From the NCBI RefSeq assembly GCF_000276665.1, contig NW_004955475.1, positions 5,795,927-5,859,926 on the forward strand: a DNA stretch of 64,000 nt, in the 5' to 3' direction. The DNA is from Chinchilla lanigera. Taxonomy: Eukaryota > Chordata > Mammalia > Rodentia > Chinchillidae. This document shows, one piece after another, positions 34,552-45,589 of this stretch; the first letter of the stretch is position 1, and every line of letters begins with the position of its first letter. The notes under the pieces are model-generated. The model was not told the origin of the DNA and made no database searches. It saw nothing but the letters and a program-made list of their open reading frames with translations. Made by a program: the position numbers and the translations under genes.

Positions 34552-35460
34552 ATGTGCTGGTTTGGAGTTTATACTAAGGGGAACAACAACATCCAGGACA
34601 CATATTTTATAAGATTATTTATAATAGTCACCCAAAGAATCATATACAAGAGAGTGCAGGAAATCTGTCCACACACTAAAGACCAAAAAATCCAGGTTAG
34701 CCCTGGATCCCACAATAATGTCCTGCATGCATTCAACTGAAGACCCAGAGACCACAAAAATGCCTCCCATGAATCCAGCTGGAGGTCTACAGCCCATGAG
34801 AATGTACATGCAGGCCTATTTCATGGATCTGCACTGGGAAAATCCAAAGATCAGCGGTGGAATCTAGAAAGTCTTTGCCAGTGGGATGAAGAATCTGTGA
34901 CAGCAGACTGACGGATCTACACTGGAGTCAGGAAGCCACACTCAAAATAAGAACTAGAGCTCCCCTAGAAAGTACCACAGCCATCCTCAGCAACAGTGAG
35001 GTCTGAAGCTCCTTCCAATGATGAGGAAAGCCAAGTTCCCATCAGGAAAACCAACTCAACAAGCTTCTCCAGGAGACTGAGCAGTGCACTCTCTTCCCCT
35101 CCGGAGCCAGGAAGTGTTGCTCAGAGTAGGGACCAGAGTTCCCTCAAAGTGAACAGAAGCCATTCTCAGCAACAACAAGGTCCTGAGCTCCTTGGGGGAT
35201 GAAAACAGCCAAGTTCATCAGAAAAGCCAGCATGACAAGCTCCTCCAAGAGGATGAACAGCTCCTTACAGCTTCTCTCAGCTTCTGATAGGCTCCCAACA
35301 AACTTCTACCAGCTCCCAACAGCCTTTCCCTTCTTCTTCTCCAGTTCTTCCTTTTATGCTGGTGGCAACAATCCTCAGGTGGGCCTCTCACACCCAGCAC
35401 CATGCTTATGAAGTTCAGCTTGTTGTTACAAGTTGACCACCAGGTGTCAATCCACCACAA
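34552..35460. repeat. Unidentified 0.9-kb insert with internal tandem duplication
   Basis: This block sits between the two halves of L1 3' sequence that are contiguous in other copies, so it looks inserted. Two diverged units of about 179 bp start with 'gagtcaggaag' (34925) and 'gagccaggaag' (35104) and share 'cctcagcaac', 'aagccaagtt' and related words. It starts 'tgtgctggtttggag'. An LTR or rodent-specific repeat is possible. No coding domain was found. Confidence 0.5.
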
Positions 35461-36320
35461 TATACAATATATTTTCCCTTCCTTCCTTCCTTTTTTCTTT
35501 TCTCCTTTCCTTCATCCCCGTTTTTCTTTCCTTCTGAACAATTCCTTTCCCTTTCACAATATCTACTGTACCTTTCAGATTTTACTTACTCTTTCAGTTT
35601 CTTACACTAGGGAGACAAGACAATGTTTACACATGCAGGTGTGATTTATTTCACTTGTGAGTATGGTCTCTAGGTTTGTCCATTTACCTATAAAAGCCTG
35701 AAGTTTATCTTTCTTTATAACAGAGTAATACTCCATTGTATAAAAATACCACATCTCTTTTATCCATACTTGCTGATGGACATTTGGGTTGTTTCCAAGA
35801 TTTAGCTATGACAAACTGTACTGCTGTAAACATGATGCACATATAATGCTGTGGTATAATGTTCTCAATTCTTTTGGAAAAACACCCATAAAGGGAAAAG
35901 CTGGGTCAAATGCAACTTCTAATCCTGGTTTCTTGAGGAATATCCACACTGATTCCCACAGTGTTTGTACCAGTCTACAGTTCCACCAAGAGTGGAGAAG
36001 TGTAGCTTTTTCCACACAGCCTCGCCAGTATTTTTTATTAGTTAATTTCTTTATAATAGCCATTCTTTCTGGGGTGAGATGAAATCTCAGTATTGTTTTA
36101 ATTAATGTTTCTCAAATGACTAGTATTGCTAAACATTTTTTCATATATTTATGTGCCATTTGTGTTTCTTCATCTGAAAAGTGTGTACTCATCTCAGATG
36201 CCTATTTTTGGATTGGGTCTTTTAATTTGAGAGGCCTGATTTTTAAAAAATTCTTTATATGTTCTAGACAGAAGTCCTTTTCTGAGGGACAGTTGTCTAA
36301 AATTTTTTTTACTGTGAAAT
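35461..36320 (-). mobile_element. L1 3' end (3' UTR and ORF2 C-terminus), antisense
   Basis: It shows the standard order: '..acactagggagacaagacaa', 'gagtaatactccattgtata', 'gctgatggacatttgggttg', 'ggaaaagctgggtcaa', 'ttgaggaatatccacactga'. Truncated at about 36310 within the 'gtctaaaattttttt' region. Confidence 0.85.
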
Positions 36321-36324
36321 GGTT

Positions 36325-36825
36325 GACTATCTTTTTTATTTTAAAGAGAAAAAGTAAACAGTAACAAAATAACAACAATGAAGACAAAAAACAGAACAGT
36401 ACAAAAACAATAAAAACAATACAAGGTTTCAAAACAAGATGATAGGAATTAACAATGGTTGTTATATTACCTATTGTTATCTTCAACTAAGTTGCTCAGA
36501 TTACCTGATGCAAGAATGAAAGATTGATCAAATAATTAAAGACAATAACAAGTAATAAAAAACACATTAGAAATGACACAGAGCTTCATCAAACAAGATG
36601 GAAGGAATTCAACAGTGGCTGTTATAATGCATACTGTTGTCTTCAAACCAGTTGTTCCAATTACCAGATATAAGCATGCAGAATTGGTGAAGAGAAAAGA
36701 AACAAACAAACAAAAACCCCAACAATTTCAACATTAACTGTTCCTTTTAACAAATGACATCAGAAACCTACTTATTCCGGCTATCCTTGTGTGTGTGTGT
36801 ATATATATATATAAAACATTTTTTC
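36325..36825 (-). mobile_element. Two further L1 3'-UTR units in a row, antisense
   Basis: The block 'aaacaagatgataggaatta' recurs as 'aaacaagatggaaggaattc' at 36592 and again inside the next L1 at about 36914. Each is followed by the 'gttgt..cagattacc' and 'tgttcctttt' parts. This is either 3' UTR tandem repetition or closely packed truncated insertions. Confidence 0.6.
36786..36815 (+). repeat. (GT)n(AT)n microsatellite
   Basis: Seven GT units run directly into about nine AT units, at the junction between L1 3'-UTR units. Confidence 0.85.
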
Positions 36826-38475
36826 TTTAATTTTAAAGACAAAATATCGAAAACAAAATAACAGAAACATAGCCATTAATAAAATATAAGAACGATAAAA
36901 ATGATATAGAATTTCAAAGCAAGGTGAGAGGAAATCAGCAATAGTTGTTATACTTCATATTGTTATCTTCGAAGAAGTCCAGATTACCAGATATAGGCAT
37001 GTAATATTGATCAAAAAGTCAAATATTAACTATTCCTTTCAGTAAACAAATAGAAACTAGTATTACAATTATCTTAGCTATCTTGCATATATAAATATAC
37101 CTATTTTTTCCTTTCTTCTTTCTCTTTTTTTTCCTCTTTTCCCTCATCCTGGTTAGTCTTCGCAATTTGAACAGCTACTTTCCCTTTCACAATATCTATT
37201 GTGGTTTTCAGATTTTATTTACTCATTCAGGTTCTTATACTATGGAGGCAATGTAAATTGCCTCTTATACTAGCGAGGCATTTACACAAGTGAGTCTGTT
37301 TTATTTCACTTACAAGTATGGTGTCAAGATGCATCCATTTACTTATAAAAGCCTCTAGGTTATCTTTCTTTATAGCTGAGTAATACGCCATTTTATAAAA
37401 ATGCCACATCTTTTTTATCTATTCCTCAGTAGATGGACATCTGGGTTGTTTCCAAGATTTAGCTATTACAAATTGTACTGCTATAAACATGGGTGTACAT
37501 ATATTGCTGTGGTATGGTGTTTTTACTTGTTCTGGAAAAATGTAGAAGAAGGGAATAGCTGGGTTGAATGAGTCCACTAATCCTAGTTTTTTGAGGAATC
37601 GCCACACTGATTTCCACAGTGATTGTACCAGTCTACATTCCAAACAACAGTGGAGAAGGGTTCCTTTTTCCCCACAGCCCCTCTAACATTTGTTATTGGT
37701 TGATTTCTTGGTAGCCATTCTTTCTGGGTTGAGATGAAATCTCAGTTTTGTTTTAATTTGCATTTTAGAATGACTAATGATGTTGAACATTTTTTCATGT
37801 ATTTACTTGTCATTTGTATTTATCAGAAAAATGTGTACTCATCTCAGATGCCCGTTTTTGGATTGGGTCTTTTAATTCTGGGGGCCTGATTCTTTTAATT
37901 CTTTATATGTTCTGCACAGGAGTCCTATGTCTGTGGGACAGTTGGCTAAAATTTTTTCCCAATTTGTGCATTTTCTTTTTATCCTATTGGTGATTAATTT
38001 TGACGGGCAATAACTTTTCAATGAGATGAGATCCTAGCTGTTGATTCTTTGAAGTATTTCCCAGGCAGTTTGGTTTTTGTTCATGAACTCTCTGCCTACC
38101 TTTATGTCTCCAAGATTTCCACCTATTTTCTGTTGTAGTAAATCTAGCATTTCTGTTATAATATTTAGATCTTTAATCATTTTGACCTTTTTTTGGTGCA
38201 TGGTGAGAGGCATGGGTCTAGTTTTAGTCTTCAGCATGTAGAAAGCCAGTTTTTCCAGAATCATTTATTAAAGAGGCTATCTCTCTGCCAGTGAAGGTGT
38301 TTGGCTTCTTTGTCAAAGATAAGGTGGTTAAGTGTGTTTGTGGTTGTGGGTGCAACTTCTAGTCTGTTCCATTGATCTTCAGGTCTGCTTTTTTGCCAGT
38401 ACCATGCTGATTTTATCACAGTAGTTCTGTAGTATAATTTCAATTCAGGGATTGTGATACTTCTTGCATTACCTT
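36826..38475 (-). mobile_element. 5'-truncated L1 (copy A), antisense
   Basis: 3' UTR (36826-37300), ORF2 C-terminal region (37320-37900) and further ORF2 to about 38475, where the sequence restarts the same ORF2 segment from another copy. Antisense frames at 37419-37643 and 38034-38563 are ORF2 pieces broken by stops and shifts. Confidence 0.82.
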
Positions 38476-39415
38476 TGCTGAGTTGGCTAAAATATTTTCC
38501 CAATTCATGGGGTTTTTTCTTTGCTCTGTTGGATTTTTCTTTTGACATGCAAGAACTTTTCAATAAGAAGAGATCCTAGTTGTTAATCCTTTGAAGTATT
38601 TCCCTTAATGTTAGGCTTTTGTTCATGAATTCTCTGCTACATCTTTAAGATTTCTACCTATGTTCTTTTCCAGTAGATTTAGTGTTTGTTTTAATATTTA
38701 AATCTTTGATGCATTTTAGCTTATTTTAGTGCATGTTGATGGACATGGGTCTAGTTTTAGTCTTCAGCATGTGGAAAGCCAGTTTTCCCAGCATCATTTA
38801 TTAAAGAGGCTATCTTTCTACCAGTGAACATATTTTGCCACTTTGTCAACGATAAGGGGCCTGACTGTCTGCATCTTCTAATCTGTTCCATTGATTATCT
38901 GGACTGTTTTTCTTTTGCCAGTACCATGGCTGATTTTATTGCACTAGCTTTGTAGTATAATTTCAAGGCAGTGATTGTGATGCTTCTTGCTGTGCATTTG
39001 TTGCCAATGATTGCTTTAGCTATTCTGGTGTTTTCTGGTTTGAGATAAATTTGAGAAATATTTTCTTTAGATCTGTGAGGTATACTAATGGTATTTTCAT
39101 TGGGACTGCACTTAATTTGTATAATAGTTTTGAAAGTATGACCATTTTCACAAAGTTGGTTCTTGCTATCCATAAACCAGGAATATCTTTCCATTTTCTG
39201 AAATCCTCTTTGATCTATTTTTTCAGAGTACTGCAATTTGACTGTGTAGATCTTTTACTTCCTTTGATAGATTGCTTCCTAAGTATTTCATTTTTGGATG
39301 CTATTGTGAACCCTAATTTCTCTCTCAATGGGTTTGTTGTTTCTGTACAGGAATGCTATTGATTTTTGAGTGTTGATTTTGTACCTAGCTATGCTACTGA
39401 ATGTGGGTATTAAAT

Positions 39416-39709
39416 CTAGAATTCTTTTGTGGAGTTTTTGTATTCTTCTATGTAGAGTATGTCTTTCTCTTGGCCAATTGTTCTGGCTAATATTTCCAGA
39501 ACAATGTTGAATAGGAGTGGTGACAGTGGACATCCTTGTCTTATTCCTGCTTTTAAAGGGAAAGTTTTCAGCTTTTGTCCATTTAGCATGATGTTCTCTG
39601 TCAGTTTGTCATAGATGGCTTTTATCAGATTGAGATAAGGACTATCTATTCTGATTGTAGGATTTTTATCAAGATGAGTGTTGGACTTTATCCAAAGCTT
39701 TTTCTGCAT
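39416..39709 (-). pseudogene. L1 ORF2 reverse transcriptase fragment
   Basis: 97 codons, antisense. Contains [13 protein letters not shown] and the R-Q-G-C-P-L-S-P block of the finger/palm region, the most recognisable stretch of LINE reverse transcriptase. The catalytic FADD segment is not in this frame. Frameshifted on both sides. Confidence 0.85.
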
Positions 39710-40417
39710 CTATTGAGGTGATCATGTGATTTTTGTCTTTCACTCTGTTGACATGGTGTATTACATTTATTGATCTGCATGTATTGAAACATCCCTGCAT
39801 TACTAGGATGAATCCCACATGGTTATGCTGTATAATCTTATTGAAGATTTACTGCATTCTGTTTCCTAGTATTTTATTGAGAATTTGTGCATCTATGTTC
39901 ATTAGGGAAATTGGCCTGTGGACCTCTGTTTTGATTGGGTTGTTCTCTGGTTTTGGTATCAGGGTAATTCTTGCCTTCATGAATGAGTTAGGGAGAATTG
40001 CTTCCCTTTCACTTTCATTAAAGAGTTTTTAGAAGCATTAGCATCAAATCTTCTCTAAATTTCTTGAAAAATTCTAATGTGAATCCATTAGGACCTGGGC
40101 TTTTCTTTGTTTCTAAGTTTTAGTTATGTTTTCAATTTCATTGACTGATATTGGGTTATTCAAGATATTTATATTTCTGTGGTTCAGGTTTGGTAATTCA
40201 GACATATCTAGGATACGTCCATCACTTCTATGTTTTCCATTCTATGAGAATGAAGATTTTTGAATGAGGTATTGATTATCTTCTGAGTTTCTACAGGATC
40301 TGTAGTTATTTCCACCTTTTCATTCCTTATTGCATGAATTTGAGTTTTTCTTTCGTTTTTGATCAGATTGTCTAGGAGTTTATCAAATTTATTTATTCTT
40401 TCAAAGAACCAACTCTT

Positions 40418-40522
40418 GGGGCTGGGGATTTAGCTCAGTGGCACAGCACCTGCCTGTCAAGCATGAGGTCATGAGTTTGATTCCCAGTACAGGAAAAGAA
40501 ACAAACAAAAAAGCCAAAAAAA
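40418..40522 (+). mobile_element. ID-type SINE with 16-bp target duplication
   Basis: tRNA-Ala-like body: 'ggggctggggatttagctca' (box A), then 'aggtcatgagtttgattcc' (box B), then an A-rich tail. It is flanked by perfect copies of CAAAGAACCAACTCTT at 40402-40417 and 40523-40538, inside antisense L1 ORF2. Confidence 0.95.
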
Positions 40523-41130
40523 CAAAGAACCAACTCTTTGATTCATTAATTCTTTGTACTTTTTTCATAGTGTCCATAGCATTAATTTCTGCTCTGATCT
40601 TTATAATTTCCTCCCTTCTTTAGGCTTTGGGCTTGAGTTGCTTTTATTTCTTTAGACCTTGATGTGCAGCATAAGGTTTGTTTATTTATGCTTGTTCTGT
40701 TTCCCTGATGTGGGAATTCACTGCTATAAATTTCCCTCTGAGGACTGCTTCCATTGCATCCCACAGGTTACTGTAAGTTGTATCTGCATTATCATTTGAC
40801 TGTAAGTATTAATTAATTTCTTCTTAATTTCATCTGTGACCCATTGGTTGTTCAGGAGGGTGTTATTTAACTTCCATGTGTCTATTGAGTTTTTGCCTTT
40901 TCTTTTGTCAATAATTTCCAGTTTCATTACACCATGATTAGATGATATGCATGGGATAATTTCAATGCCTTTGCATTTACTTAAGCATATTCTATGGGCT
41001 AGTATATGATCTATTTTAGAGAATGTCTTGTGCACATCTGAGAAGAATGTGGATCTTGATATTGTTGGATGGAATTATCTGTAAAGTATAGTCAGTCTAT
41101 TTATTCACAACTTTGATTTGGTTCTTTTAT

Positions 41131-41502
41131 TTATTTGCTGATTTTTGGTCTACTTGATCTATCTCTTTGTGATAATGGGGTGTTTACATGCCTCATTATG
41201 ATTGTGTTATTGCTTATTTGATTTTTCATGTCTATTAAAATTTTTCTTATACAGTTCAGTGCTCCTGTATTTGGTGCATATATATTTATGATTGTTATCT
41301 GTCCCTCTTGCCATTTTCCCCTAGGAAGTACGTTGTGACCTTCTTTATCTCTTTTGCTCATTCTTGCTTTGAAGTTTACATTGTCTGCAAAAAGAATAGT
41401 TACCCCTGCTTTTGTCTGGACTCCTGTTGTGTAGACTAGTGTTTTCCATCCTTGGACTTTCAGTTTATGATTTTCCTTTTGATTTAAAAGTGTTTCATGC
41501 AT
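41131..41502 (-). pseudogene. L1 ORF2 endonuclease fragment
   Basis: 123 antisense codons with GVTILFAD and the INIYAPN motif of the APE-like endonuclease domain. A continuation with SKIDHILAH lies at 40724-41035 in another frame. Broken remnant of copy B. Confidence 0.83.
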
Positions 41503-41686
41503 ATAGCATATTCTTCGATCATGTTTCTTGATCTACTCTACCAGTCTGTTTCTTTTGATTGGTTAATTGAGGCCATTTACATTAATGGTTATAACTGATA
41601 TCAGTTATAACAGTTATAATCATATGCATTGGCTTATCTTTGTCATGGTATTTTTCTGTTGTTGGTTCCCTGATACTGACCTCTGT

Positions 41687-42001
41687 TTAACTGCTTGGTC
41701 TGCCTGGTGGTTTCTTTCTGCTGTTATTGGAATTGTGATTATTTTTTTCTCTGAGAACATCTTTTAGTACTCTTTGTAGCATTGGTTTTGTGTTCATAAA
41801 TCTCTTCATATGTTCTATATCATGGAAGTATCTTATTTCTCCATTTGTTTTGAAAGATAGTTTTACAGGGTACATCACTCGGGGTTGGAAGTTGCTTTCT
41901 TTCAGGACATGAAATACTTCACTCCAAGCTCTTCTTGACTTGATGCTTTGTGTTGAGAAATCTGCCATGATTCTAATGGGCTTTCCTTTATAGATGATCA
42001 T
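41687..42001 (-). pseudogene. L1 ORF1p C-terminal domain fragment
   Basis: 104 antisense codons. YKGKPIRIMADFS, RRAWSEV and NFQPRVMYPVKL are hallmark pieces of the ORF1p C-terminal nucleic-acid-binding domain. The equivalent, less diverged piece of the younger L1 is at 45032-45331 on the + strand. Confidence 0.88.
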
Positions 42002-42432
42002 TTTCTTTTCTCTAACTGATTTTTATATTCTGTTCTTGTCCTGAATTGTTGGGATATTAAATATTATATGTCTGGGTGTACATTTATTCTGGTTATGGCT
42101 AGTTGGTGTTCTATATGCCTCACTTACCTGTATGTCAGAGTCTTTCCCCATGCTTGGGAAATTTTCTGCTATTATTTCTGTCTTTTTATGTTATCTGTAT
42201 TGATTTTTGCTTTTTCTTTGATGCCTCAGTCTTATATTGTTTTTCTTTGTATCATCTTGGAGCTGTTGAATTACTATTTCCTGGTTCCTTGTTATTTTCA
42301 AGAGATCTTTCCTTTTGTGATCACTAGTTGCAATCCTCTCTTTAGGATCTGAAAGTCTGTCTTCAGTTTCAGTCAAGTGATTTTGCCAGGTTTCAGTGGA
42401 ATTTCTAAATTTCCTGGATATCTCTCTGAATC

Positions 42433-42524
42433 TGTTTTTTTTTTTTTTTCCAGTACCAGGAATCGAACTCATGACCTTGCACTTGCCAGGAAGGCACTGT
42501 GCTGCTGAGCTAAATCCCCAGCCC
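42433..42524 (-). mobile_element. ID-type SINE, antisense (first of a pair)
   Basis: T-tail, 'ccagtaccaggaatcgaact', '..gctgctgagctaaatcccca' and gccc. Followed after 16 bp by another ID in the same orientation. CTGAATC flanks the pair at 42426-42432 and 42642-42648. Confidence 0.92.
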
Positions 42525-42540
42525 TAAAATAAATGTTTTG

Positions 42541-42642
42541 TTTTGTTTTGTTTTTGCTTTTTTCTTCAGGTACCAGGAATCGAACTCACTACCTTGTACT
42601 TGCCAGGCAGGCGCTTTGCTGCTGAGCTAAATCCCCAGCCCC
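42541..42642 (-). mobile_element. ID-type SINE, antisense (second of a pair)
   Basis: TTTTG-rich tail, 'aggtaccaggaatcgaactc', '..gctgctgagctaaatcccca' and gcccc. Inserted back to back with the preceding ID inside antisense L1 ORF1. Confidence 0.92.
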
Positions 42643-43620
42643 TGAATCCTTTTGTATATTGTTCAGTTAAGGTTTCATTAATTTTTTATGCTCCTCTATT
42701 TCTTCTCTATGCCTTCTTCCAATATGGTGAGCAATTCTTTCATTATGGTCATCATTTCTTTTTTTGCCTAAGAGATTAGTTTTTATATGATTTCTTCTAT
42801 AGATTGATGCAGTTGTCTTTTTCTTTATTTCAGTTGGTATCATTGTAGAAATTTCAGATGTGTGACTTCTACTTTCTCCTATGTTGATGTCTCCTCAACA
42901 TTTTCTGGCTGGGGTGAAGGCCTAAAATTACGTTTTGCTCCTTCATTTTGACATTTTATATTTCAAAAAATGTTTTTTAATTTTGTTTTCTGTGGTGATC
43001 CTTGTGAATTTTTTTATTTTAAAAGTAAAAGAACAAAAACTTATTAACAGACAGACAACCATTTACAAAGTAGCACAAGAACAGTACAAGCAACACTGAA
43101 CTACATACAAGATGACAGGGAATTAACAATGGTTGTTGTATTACATATTGATAACTTCAAAGTGGTTACTCAAGAAAACAAATACAGGCATGCAAGATTG
43201 ATCAAATATTTTTTCATTAACCGTTCCTTTCAATAAAGTGATAGAAGTCAGTAGTACAACTATGTTAGCTATCCTGTATGTACATGTAAACATGATTTTC
43301 CCGTTCATTTTTTTATCTTTTCCCTCATCCCAGTTGCTCTTTACTTTTGAACAGTTTCCTTTCATTTCACAATGTTTATCATACCTCCTAATTTTTATTC
43401 ACTCTTACATGTTCTTACACTAGTGAGACAATATGTTGCTTACACATGCAGGTCTGATTTATTTCAATTATGAGTATGGTCTCTAGTTATGACCATTTAC
43501 CTATAAAAGCCTCAAGTTTATCTTTCTTTACAGCTGAGTAATATTCTGTTCTATAAAAATGCCACAATTTTTTAATTCAATCCTCAATGAATGGACATTT
43601 GGGTTACAAATTGTGCTGCT

Positions 43621-43711
43621 GGGCTGGGGATTTAGCTCAGCAGCACAGTGCCTGCTTGGCAAGCATGAGGTTGTGAGTTCGACCCCTGGTACCGGAAAAA
43701 GAAAACAAAAA
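43621..43711 (+). mobile_element. ID-type SINE with 15-bp target duplication
   Basis: 'gggctggggatttagctcag', box B 'gttgtgagttcgacccc', 'ggtaccgg', A-tail. Perfect flanks ACAAATTGTGCTGCT at 43606-43620 and 43712-43726. Inserted in the antisense ORF2 end of the twin-primed L1. Confidence 0.95.
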
Positions 43712-44298
43712 ACAAATTGTGCTGCTATAAACATGGGTGCATGCAGATTGCTGTGATATGATGTTTTCAGATCTTCTGGGAAAATACCCAGAAGAAGAAT
43801 AGCTGGGTTTTATGGGACCTGTGGACCTAGTTTGCTGAGGAATCTCCAAACTGGTTTTCATAGTGGTTCTTCCAGTCTGCAGTCCCACCAGCAGTAGAGA
43901 AGAGTTCCTATTTCTCCACAGCCACCCCAGCATTTGTTATTGGTTGATTTGTTAATAATAGCCATTCTTCCTGGGGTGAGATGAATTCTCAGTGTTGTTT
44001 TAATTTGCATTTCTCAAATGACTCATGATGTTGAACATTTTCTTGTGTATTTATTTGCCATTTGTATTTCTTTATCTGAGAAGTGTGTATTTATCTCAGA
44101 TGGCCATTTTAGGATTTGGTCTTTGAATTTGTCTGAGCTGTGCACCCCACCAATTCCCTGGTGATCCCAGGCCCAGTGGTCCACTGCCCTCTTCCATCTT
44201 GGGATAAGTCTGACATCCAGGTAAAGCAGGGTCCCTAGAGACTTTCAGTGAGCTACGTGGGTAGTATGAGGCTCAGCACTTTCCATCTGACATCCAAA

Positions 44299-45518
44299 AT
44301 GACAAGACATAGGAGAAAAATGCAATCTCAGAACTCAAGCCCACCAAGAACAAGTCTAGGAGACACAGACATAGGAGAACTTGAAAGTCACATGCTTGAA
44401 ATCTCTGAAATGACTGCAACTGAAGTAAAGAAACAACTCCATCAGACCATCGAAGAAATCAGATCAGAAATAATTGCTGCAGTAAAAAAATGACATCAAT
44501 AATGAAAGAACTGAGGAGCTGGGGATTTAGCTCAGCGGCAAAAGCACTTGCCTGGCAAGCGCAAGGTCGTGAGTTCAGTTCCTGGTACCGGAGGGGGGGG
44601 AAAAAAAAATAATGAAAGAACTGCTCAGCACATCTAAAGAAGATATATAAGGAAAATATGAGCATAGGAAAATGATGGGAATATTAAATGAACAATACAG
44701 GACAAAACTGGAATGCATGAAACAGATTCAAGGAGATATCCAGGAAATCAAAACTTCCATTGAAAGCTGGCAAAACCGCTTGAATGAAGCTGATGGTAGA
44801 TTCTCAGATATTGAAGACAGCATGGCAGCTAGTGATTATGAAAGGAAGGATCTCTTAAAATCAACAAGGAACCAGGAAAAATCAAGTCAACAGGTGCAAG
44901 ATGAGGCAAAGAGGAATAATGTATGACTAATAGGAGTCAATGAAACATCAGGAGGCAACACAAATGACATAAAAAGAATATTTGCATAAATAATAGCAGA
45001 AAATTTCCCAAGCATTGAAAAAGATTCTGATGTGCAGGTAAATGATGCATATAGAACTCCAACTAGCCATAACCAAAATAAAACCACACCCAGACATATA
45101 ATAATCAAGATCCCAGATCTCCAGCAAAAGAACAGAATATTAAAATCTGCTAGAGAAAAGAAACAGGTCATCTATAAAGGAAAGCCCATCAGAATCACGG
45201 CAGACTTCTCAACACAAACCATCCAATCGAGAAGAGCTTGGAGCAAAGTACTACAGGTCCTGAGACAAAGCAGCTTCCAACCCAGATTGATGTATCCTGC
45301 AAAACTATCCTTCAAATTTAATGAGAAATGAAATACTTTCACGATAAGAAGTGAAGAAGTTCAAGAGTGCCAAGCCAAACTTACAAAGAGTTCTAAAAGA
45401 TATTTTAGATGGAGAAAAATTGACCACAATCTCAAGAACAACAATAGAAAGGAACCCTCAAGCAGAGAAAGCAATTAAACCAATAGCCAAAGTACAAAAA
45501 CCAACTACAAATAAATAA
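44299..45518 (+). pseudogene. L1 ORF1 (RNA-binding protein ORF1p), interrupted
   Basis: ATG 44299 follows a leader ending 'ctgacatccaaa'. Coiled-coil N-terminal half at 44299-44500 and 44672-44926 (heptad-like, Glu/Lys-rich), then RNA-recognition and C-terminal domain at 45032-45331 (YKGKPIRITADFS, RRAWSKV, FQPRLMYPAKLSF). ORF1p coats L1 RNA as a trimer and chaperones it. The reading frame is broken by an ID SINE at 44514-44607 and by later shifts (stop after 44926, shift near 45331). It is in sense only because this part of the element is inverted. Less diverged than copy B, so younger. Confidence 0.88.
44514..44607 (+). mobile_element. ID-type SINE with 16-bp target duplication
   Basis: 'ctggggatttagctcagcgg', 'aaggtcgtgagttcagttcc', 'ggtaccgga', a G-run, then A-tail. 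Perfect flanks AATAATGAAAGAACTG at 44498-44513 and 44608-44623. It splits the sense ORF1 of the twin-primed L1. Confidence 0.95.
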
Positions 45519-45519
45519 C

Positions 45520-45574
45520 ATGACAAAGATAAACCAACATGTATCAGTAATAACAATTAATGTAAATGGCCCCT
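45520..45574 (+). pseudogene. First codons of L1 ORF2, cut at the insertion junction
   Basis: ATG 45520 lies just after the apparent ORF1 stop (45516-45518). The frame begins MTKINQH and reaches the N-G-P segment typical of the ORF2 start. It ends abruptly at the right target-site duplication (45575). Confidence 0.8.
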
Positions 45575-45589
45575 ATCCTTGTGAATTTT

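Larger units (their letters stand above)
38476..42997 (-). mobile_element. Long L1 (copy B), antisense, ORF2 to ORF1 and leader
   Basis: Lacks its 3' end but runs through ORF2 into ORF1 and the leader. The reverse-transcriptase block is recognisable at 39416-39709 ([12 protein letters not shown] motif). The endonuclease parts are at 40724-41035 (SKIDHILAH) and 41131-41502 (INIYAPN). The ORF1 C-terminal domain is at 41687-42001 and the coiled coil about 42191-42700. Interrupted by ID SINEs at 40418, 42433 and 42541 and by a later L1 at 43013; its leader resumes at 45590. Frames are broken, so it is not active. Confidence 0.85.
42998..45589 (-). mobile_element. 5'-inverted (twin-primed) L1 with 15-bp target duplication
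   Basis: Bounded by identical ATCCTTGTGAATTTT copies at 42998-43012 and 45575-45589. The left part (43013 to about 44134) is the L1 3' end in antisense, starting with a T-rich tail, then 3' UTR and ORF2 C-terminus. The right part (about 44135-45574) is the 5' part of an L1 in sense orientation: leader, ORF1 and the first codons of ORF2. This head-on arrangement is the signature of twin priming. It interrupts the leader of antisense copy B and itself received two ID SINEs. Confidence 0.9.

Noticed and set aside
40418..40500. tRNA-Ala-like sequences as functional tRNA genes (this and the other ID copies)
   Set aside because: Box A and B are present, but the cloverleaf ends do not pair. Copies have A-tails and target duplications, so they are SINEs.
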